NCBI GenBank assembly: GCA_017473605.1
Contig: JAFUKM010000001.1
Coordinates: forward strand, 1-64,000
Source: Clostridia bacterium
GTDB lineage: Bacteria; Bacillota; Clostridia; Christensenellales; Borkfalkiaceae
Reading direction: 5' to 3'
DNA: 64,000 nucleotides
Part shown: piece after piece, positions 59,671 to 64,000 of the stretch
Layout: each line of letters starts with the position of its first letter
Numbering within the stretch: position 1 is the first letter of the stretch
The notes under the pieces: generated by a model
Seen by the model: the letters and a program-made list of their open reading frames with translations, nothing else
Databases searched by the model: none
Told to the model about the DNA's origin: nothing
Position numbers and translations under genes: made by a program

Positions 59671-59952
59671 ATGTTAAAGTTAGAGCAAAAAGAGTGGTAT
59701 CAAGTAAAAGAGGGACAAACGCTTGCGCAGATAGCGAGCGCGTTTTGCGTATCGGCGCGGTTGCTTGCCAAAGAAAACGGTTTACGCGCCGAGCCAAACG
59801 CAGGACGGATATTGCGTATTCCGCAAGAGCAGGGAAACGTGTACACGGTAAAAGAAAGGGAGAGTAAAGCGTTGCTTTGCGGCAACGAAGAAAACTTTAT
59901 AAGGAAAAACGGTACGGATATTTTATATCTCGGTATGCGAGTGATTTTGTAA
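59671..59952 (+). CDS. Small LysM-domain protein, probable spore envelope protein
   Basis: This 93-aa protein is a single LysM domain: WYQVKEGQTLAQIASAFCVSARLLAKENGL, seen as VKEGQTLAQIASAFCVS, ending ILRIP. A second LysM-like half follows (VYTVKERES, then LYLGMRVIL). It has no signal peptide, so it should act in the mother cell, as do spore coat and cortex-associated LysM proteins such as SafA. The sigma-E-like promoter and the divergent spoVB gene support this. The message appears leaderless. Confidence 0.75.
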   Translation: MLKLEQKEWYQVKEGQTLAQIASAFCVSARLLAKENGLRAEPNAGRILRIPQEQGNVYTVKERESKALLCGNEENFIRKNGTDILYLGMRVIL

Positions 59953-59965
59953 AGAGTAAGTTTTC

Positions 59966-59995
59966 GCACACTTTCGACGTGCGTTGGCATACAAT
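59966..59995 (+). promoter_or_regulatory. Sigma-E-like promoter of the Cys-rich protein gene
   Basis: GCACACT (59966-59972), a 15-bp spacer and CATACAAT (59988-59995), with a 75-nt leader before an AGGAGGT ribosome binding site. Confidence 0.5.
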
Positions 59996-60070
59996 GCTAA
60001 TAAGTAACGATTACGCGAAAGATTGGAAAACGCTTTCGTTTTCGGAATTATTCGTAACAGGAGGTATACC

Positions 60071-60724
60071 ATGTCCTTTTATTCCAATTTCCAATCGGAT
60101 AAATGTCCGTGCGCTATCACGGGCAATCCGTTAAACGGTATCACGGAAAAGGTTTGTATTCAGGTGGATAAAATTTTCGACGCGGGCATTAAACAAACGC
60201 AAATCGAAAACTTTGCGCTCACGCTTACCGACCTTGACCCCGCTACCGTTACATATCCTTTAACGTTCGTGTCCGCGCGCTCGACGGGGGTGGAAGCTAC
60301 GGTGAGTAATCTCAACGTAGAACGCCAAGTAGGTAAATCTTGCGCGAGAGTACAAGCGACGGTATCCGTACCGCTTGAAGTGCTGTTTACCGACGCGGCG
60401 GGCGTCGAGGGGAGCGCTACGGCGACGGTGTCGATTAATCAAGACGTGTTGCTGTCCGTACCCGCGCCGTCCATCGTGCCTTTTACGGTAAGCGCGGTGA
60501 TGAGCGCCGTCGTACCGAACGGCATATACGACGCGGAAACGCAAGGCTTTACGGCTACCGTTTGCGTAACCGTCGTTTTGAAAATTTCTATGCCCGTGGA
60601 ATTGCTCGTGCCCACCTATGGCTATTGCGTAATTCCGCCGGCGCAAGATTATTCGCAGGAAATTTGCGCGGGGTTCTTCGAGCTTCCGCTTTATCCGCAA
60701 AACAAATCTTGTTGCACCAAATAA
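60071..60724 (+). CDS. Cys-containing beta-rich protein, candidate spore envelope protein
   Basis: This 217-aa protein has cysteines near both ends (SDKCPCAITGNPLNG, TEKVCIQVDKIFDAGIKQTQ and the terminal QNKSCCTK). Between them lies a long Val/Thr/Ala-rich, strand-forming middle. It has no signal peptide or membrane helix. I do not recognise a named family. The VCIQVDKIFDA phrase resembles the opening of Clostridial spore-coat or SPOCS-type proteins, a loose similarity only. The ribosome binding site AGGAGGT is strong. Its sigma-E-like promoter and the LysM and spoVB neighbours favour a mother-cell role. Confidence 0.6.
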   Translation: MSFYSNFQSDKCPCAITGNPLNGITEKVCIQVDKIFDAGIKQTQIENFALTLTDLDPATVTYPLTFVSARSTGVEATVSNLNVERQVGKSCARVQATVSVPLEVLFTDAAGVEGSATATVSINQDVLLSVPAPSIVPFTVSAVMSAVVPNGIYDAETQGFTATVCVTVVLKISMPVELLVPTYGYCVIPPAQDYSQEICAGFFELPLYPQNKSCCTK

Positions 60725-60731
60725 AGGATAT

Positions 60732-60763
60732 AAAAAGCAGTCCCGAAAAAGGACTGCTTTTTT
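60732..60763. terminator. Bidirectional terminator after the Cys-containing protein
   Basis: A perfect 12-bp stem AAAAAGCAGTCC/GGACTGCTTTTT with a 7-nt loop and T-runs on both strands. It also lies after the convergent alkaline phosphatase gene. Confidence 0.9.
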
Positions 60764-60775
60764 AAATCGTAACGT

Positions 60776-61900
60776 TTATATGCCGAGAAGTTCTTTACAA
60801 ATTTCAAACACGACGGTGTTTTGGGGCGAAGACGCTTCGTGATACGTGAACTCGCAATTTTTGATAAAGAAAGGAACGTCGTTTGCGGTATGTCCCGTCG
60901 AGCCGTAGAGCGCGTTGGATATATCCGTCGCGTTCGCGGCTTTGGAAAGCGCTCCCGTTTCGTGGTCGGCGGTGATAAGCAACGCCGTTTCGCCGTCTGC
61001 GACGTAGTCGTAAAGATATTCCACCGTATCGAAGAGAGAGCGTACTTCGCAAAGCGCGGAAGAAAGCTTATTGCTGTGGCTGTATTTATCGATGTGCGCG
61101 CTTTCTATCATCAAAAAAAAGCCGTTCTCGTTTTCGAGAAACTCGACGGCGAATTTCGCCATTTCTTTTAGCTGGTAATCTTCTTCGTTTCCCGCATTAT
61201 ATTCCGAACGCACTTCGGGCAGGTAGGCGACGAGCTTCTCTTCGTCCGCCTTTCCCAAGAGTTCGGTTTCCGATTTGGCGCAAGCGTAACCGTTCGCCGC
61301 GAAAAGGGGATAATACGCTTCGTAATCGGTAAATCCGCTTTCTGCTTCCGCCATAAACAGGCCGATACCGCTTATTGCCTGCGTTGCGGCGATTGCGTCG
61401 GAATCACCGCGGTCGTCCGCGTTTCCCGAAAAAGCGGCGGGGGTTGCGCCGCTCAAATGGTCGGTGGTGACGACGCCTACTTTTTTGCCTGCCGCCTTTG
61501 CAAGGTCGCTGATTTGCGTTAGGTCGTTGCCGTCGTATCTGGCGATATTGCGGTTATTCACCTTTTTACCCGTTGCTAGCGCGGTGGCAGCCGCCGCGCT
61601 GTCGGTGATAGGATGGGAGGCGGAACAGGTGGCTATACTGCCGTTTCTATCCGCAAAAAACGCGGGCGATTCCAAACCGAAATAAGTAACGGCGTTCCCG
61701 ATATGGTTTTCGCCCATACCGTCCCCGATAAGCAAAATGACGTTTTTGATTTTATCCGAAAAGTTCAGCGTATAACTTGTGCCGTTGTCCTTGTCGCCGC
61801 TGTCCGCGTTATCGGCGTCGTTACAGCCAACGGGAACGAATGCGGTAAAACCAAGGCAAAACGCGCACAAAAACGGGAGTAATTTTTTTATTTTTCTCAT
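60776..61900 (-). CDS. Alkaline phosphatase lipoprotein
   Basis: This 374-aa lipoprotein (lipobox VPVGC, Cys26) is a metal-dependent phosphatase of the PhoA family. Metal and catalytic motifs are in order: LLIGDGMGENH, HPITDSAAAATALATG with the nucleophilic Ser, VVTTDHLSGATPAAF, MIESAHIDKYSHSN, LITADHETG and GSTGHTANDVP. It should release phosphate from organic esters outside the cell. The promoter is a good sigma-A type. No Pho box is recognised. It is monocistronic. Confidence 0.94.
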   Translation of the reverse strand: MRKIKKLLPFLCAFCLGFTAFVPVGCNDADNADSGDKDNGTSYTLNFSDKIKNVILLIGDGMGENHIGNAVTYFGLESPAFFADRNGSIATCSASHPITDSAAAATALATGKKVNNRNIARYDGNDLTQISDLAKAAGKKVGVVTTDHLSGATPAAFSGNADDRGDSDAIAATQAISGIGLFMAEAESGFTDYEAYYPLFAANGYACAKSETELLGKADEEKLVAYLPEVRSEYNAGNEEDYQLKEMAKFAVEFLENENGFFLMIESAHIDKYSHSNKLSSALCEVRSLFDTVEYLYDYVADGETALLITADHETGALSKAANATDISNALYGSTGHTANDVPFFIKNCEFTYHEASSPQNTVVFEICKELLGI

Positions 61901-61929
61901 TTCGTTTTTTCCTTTTACTTGATGTTTTC

Positions 61930-61957
61930 ATTATAACATAATTTGATTTTTTGTCAA
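61930..61957 (-). promoter_or_regulatory. Promoter of the alkaline phosphatase gene
   Basis: On the minus strand TTGACA (61957-61952), a 16-bp spacer and TATAAT (61935-61930), followed by AAAGGAAAA before the ATG at 61900. Confidence 0.75.
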
Positions 61958-61986
61958 GGATATCCGCGTTATATCCTTTCAAAACC

Positions 61987-62015
61987 TTGCTTTTTTGCTA
62001 TGCAAATGGTATAAT
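61987..62015 (+). promoter_or_regulatory. Sigma-A promoter of the metallophosphoesterase, leaderless
   Basis: TTGCTT (61987-61992), a 17-bp spacer and TATAAT (62010-62015). The ATG at 62022 coincides with the expected transcription start. No ribosome binding site is possible. Confidence 0.7.
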
Positions 62016-62021
62016 AACCGT

Positions 62022-62717
62022 ATGAACGTTTATGCGATTGGGGATTTGCATCTTTCCACCACTTCGGCTAAGCCGATGAGCGTGTTTGGCGGAAATTGGG
62101 AAGGGCATTTCGAAAAAATTAAAAACGATTGGCAGGAAAAAGTGCAGGAAGGCGATATCGTGTTGATTCCCGGCGATATCAGTTGGGCAATGAAGCTGGA
62201 AGACGCTATTCCCGATTTGACGCAGCTTGCCCCCTTGCCCGGGAAAAAGGTGTTTATCCGCGGTAACCACGATTATTGGTGGAACGGTATCTCGCGCCTT
62301 CGCGCCGCCGCTCCCGACGATAACTTTTTCTTCTTGCAAACGGACGCAATCAAAATAGGGGAATTTATCCTTATCGGTTCGCGGGGATGGACTTGTCCCG
62401 GCAGTCCCGATTATACCGAACAGGACAATAAGCTGTATCTTCGCGAAGCGGAGCGTTTCCGTTTGGCGTTTGGGGAAGCGAATAAACTGTATACGGGCGA
62501 AGAAAAGAAAATCGCGCTTATCCACTATCCGCCTTTTAATTTGAAAAACGAAGACACGCTTTTTACCAAGGCGTTTGAAGAAAACGGCGTGGATAAAGTA
62601 GTGTTCGGGCATATTCACGGCGCGGCGTATTTTCCTTTAAAGACGGAGAAAAACGGCGTGGAATATATCTTGACAGCGTGCGATAAAGTCGCGTTTAAGC
62701 TCGTGAAAATCTATTGA
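62022..62717 (+). CDS. Calcineurin-like metallophosphoesterase
   Basis: This 231-aa protein has all five metal-binding blocks: GDLHLS, PGDISWA, RGNHDYWW, HYPP and FGHIHG. It fits the family often annotated as serine/threonine or nucleotide phosphoesterase in Firmicutes. The exact substrate is not known. The DLHLSTTSAKPMSVFGGNW opening is shared by a conserved Clostridial subgroup. The start is set at 62022, since the frame begins before the promoter and its -10 element ends 6 bp upstream of this ATG. It is monocistronic, 127 bp before pyrB. Confidence 0.9.
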   Translation: MNVYAIGDLHLSTTSAKPMSVFGGNWEGHFEKIKNDWQEKVQEGDIVLIPGDISWAMKLEDAIPDLTQLAPLPGKKVFIRGNHDYWWNGISRLRAAAPDDNFFFLQTDAIKIGEFILIGSRGWTCPGSPDYTEQDNKLYLREAERFRLAFGEANKLYTGEEKKIALIHYPPFNLKNEDTLFTKAFEENGVDKVVFGHIHGAAYFPLKTEKNGVEYILTACDKVAFKLVKIY

Positions 62718-62774
62718 CTTTCCGTTATACGGAAAAAATAATCGAAAAAATACGAAAAAAGCGGAAGTAGGCTC

Positions 62775-62803
62775 TTTACAAGTACGGAAAAAAGTGGTAT
62801 AAT
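62775..62803 (+). promoter_or_regulatory. Promoter of pyrB-pyrC
   Basis: TTTACA (62775-62780), a 17-bp spacer and TATAAT (62798-62803). The leader of about 35 nt is too short for a PyrR attenuator. Confidence 0.75.
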
Positions 62804-62844
62804 AATGCGGATAAAAAAGTAAACTTACGGTTTGGAGAAAAGAT

Positions 62845-63774
62845 ATGCTCAAAAGAAAAGATTTGTTGGGGCTAATCGACGCGACGAAGGAAGAGATTAC
62901 CGAAATTCTCGACACCGCCGACGTGATGAAACGACATCTGAAAGCAGGGGAGAAACAACTTCCCTATCTCAAAGGCAAAACGGCGACGATTCTCTTCTAC
63001 GAAAACAGTACGAGAACGAGAACGAGTTTCGAACTCGCCGCGAAATACCTTGGCGCAACGGTTATCAATATCGCCGCAGGCAGTTCTTCCGTTGCCAAAG
63101 GCGAAACGCTTGTCGATACGGGGAAAACGCTTGACGCACAGCTCAACGATTTCTTGATTATGCGTCATCCTATGGGCGGCGCGCCCTACCTTTTGGCGAA
63201 AGTCGCCAAAGCGGGCGTACTCAACGCAGGCGACGGTATGAACGAACACCCTACGCAGGCGCTTCTCGATATGCTGACCATGCGCGAACATTTCGGACAT
63301 TTGGACGGTTTGAAAGTGGCTATTGTGGGCGACATCAAACACTCGCGCGTGGCGAAATCCAACTTGTTCGGCTTAAACGCGATGGGGGCGCAGGTGCGTA
63401 TGTACGCTCCCGAAACGCTGATTCCCAAGGGGATAGACAAGCTGGGCGCAAAGCTTTGCAAAAGCAAGGAAGAAACGCTTGAAGACGCGGACGTTGTGAT
63501 GGGGCTTCGAATACAGCTCGAACGTCAACAGGCAGGAAACTTCCCGTCGCTCAACGAATATGCGGAATTTTACGGCGTAAACGGTAAGGACTTGAAATTG
63601 GCGAAGCCCAACGCCGTGATTATGCACCCCGGTCCCGTGAACCGTGGCGTGGAGCTTACGGGTAAGGTTATCGACCACGAAAAGAGTCGTATCGAAGAAC
63701 AGGTATTTTCGGGTATCGCCGTACGTATGGCATGCTTGAAGCTTTTGAACGATTATCGCGACAGCTGCAAATAA
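62845..63774 (+). CDS. pyrB: Aspartate carbamoyltransferase catalytic subunit
   Basis: This 309-aa enzyme condenses carbamoyl phosphate and aspartate in the second step of pyrimidine synthesis. The carbamoyl-phosphate loop [19 protein letters not shown], the [13 protein letters not shown] and [14 protein letters not shown] motifs, [16 protein letters not shown] and [11 protein letters not shown] are all present. The length is normal for the catalytic chain. No regulatory pyrI gene follows. TTGGAGAAAAG precedes the ATG. pyrC begins 13 bp downstream. Confidence 0.97.
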   Translation: MLKRKDLLGLIDATKEEITEILDTADVMKRHLKAGEKQLPYLKGKTATILFYENSTRTRTSFELAAKYLGATVINIAAGSSSVAKGETLVDTGKTLDAQLNDFLIMRHPMGGAPYLLAKVAKAGVLNAGDGMNEHPTQALLDMLTMREHFGHLDGLKVAIVGDIKHSRVAKSNLFGLNAMGAQVRMYAPETLIPKGIDKLGAKLCKSKEETLEDADVVMGLRIQLERQQAGNFPSLNEYAEFYGVNGKDLKLAKPNAVIMHPGPVNRGVELTGKVIDHEKSRIEEQVFSGIAVRMACLKLLNDYRDSCK

Positions 63775-63787
63775 AGGAGAAAAACAA

Positions 63788-64000
63788 ATGATTATCAAGA
63801 ACGGTAACGTAGTTTTGAAGAACTCGGTAGAGAAAAAGGATATTTTGATTGAAAACGGTAAAATTGCGAAGATTGCCGACGAGATTGCCGTAAACGGAGA
63901 TAGCGTCATCGACGCATGCGGAAAGCACGTGTTTCCCGGTCTTATCGATATGCACGTACACCTTCGCGACCCCGGTTACGAATACAAAGAAGATATCGAA
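63788..64000 (+). CDS. pyrC: Dihydroorotase, N-terminal part (runs off the window)
   Basis: Seventy-one codons are visible before the window edge. They show the amidohydrolase start [20 protein letters not shown], then [21 protein letters not shown]. The metal-binding His-x-His is in [10 protein letters not shown], the class I dihydroorotase signature. AAAGGAGAAAAACAA precedes the ATG. It follows pyrB in a pyrimidine operon, catalysing the next step. Confidence 0.95.
   Translation, partial: MIIKNGNVVLKNSVEKKDILIENGKIAKIADEIAVNGDSVIDACGKHVFPGLIDMHVHLRDPGYEYKEDIE

Noticed and set aside
62718..62844. PyrR attenuator before pyrB
   Set aside because: The leader after the promoter is about 35 nt and contains no terminator hairpin.

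Overview
The window looks like a chromosome segment of a Gram-positive, endospore-forming anaerobe of the class Clostridia. The evidence is the sporulation gene set (sigH, spoIIE, spoVAC/spoVAD/spoVAE, cwlD, spoVB, yunB), Firmicutes housekeeping genes (mrnC, rsfS, recX, msmX-type ATPase) and strong AGGAGG-type ribosome binding sites. Several lipoproteins carry typical lipoboxes. The gene content would fit an uncultured gut Clostridia lineage, but the sequence alone does not settle family or genus.

Layout. 1-7.7 kb (mostly minus strand): a CrtI-like FAD oxidoreductase, a tRNA-Arg(ACG) with a disrupted second copy upstream, a lipoprotein with a homopolymer inside its promoter, the rpsF-ssb-rpsR operon, a large membrane-anchored repeat protein and a phosphoribosyltransferase. 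7.8-20.5 kb (mostly plus strand): recX-birA-nnr, nadD/yqeK-rsfS, a DeoC-like gene and cwlD, mrnC-rlmB-sigH-dnaX-ybaB-recR, then spoVAC. 20.7-41.2 kb: an accessory glycan/surface island with secreted repeat proteins, an AraC regulator, a sugar ABC importer whose first permease is fused to a lipoprotein domain, two related hydrolase-like lipoproteins, a DUF4434 protein and an AGE-family epimerase. 41.2-45.2 kb: spoVAD, a GLUG-repeat lipoprotein with a poly-G promoter, and spoVAE. 45.2-64 kb: nucleoside hydrolase, murG-yunB, WYL regulator, tyrS, yigZ, an MsmX-like ATPase, spoIIE, mazF, pgi, spoVB with two probable spore-envelope genes, alkaline phosphatase, a phosphoesterase, and the start of a pyrB-pyrC operon.

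How the parts work together. The spoVA channel genes, normally contiguous, are split into three by a 20.7-kb island and a 2.3-kb lipoprotein gene, yet each piece retains the same forespore-type promoter (CGTATA, N17-18, CAAACTG/CAAAATA) just after a terminator. A second set of promoters (for DeoC-like, cwlD, spoVB, LysM and a Cys-rich protein) matches the sigma-E consensus and points to new mother-cell genes. Two lipoprotein genes almost 39 kb apart have 11-12-bp G/C homopolymers between -35 and -10, suggesting phase-variable surface lipoproteins. Several genes have a -10 box 5-6 bp before the start codon and no ribosome binding site, implying leaderless mRNAs.
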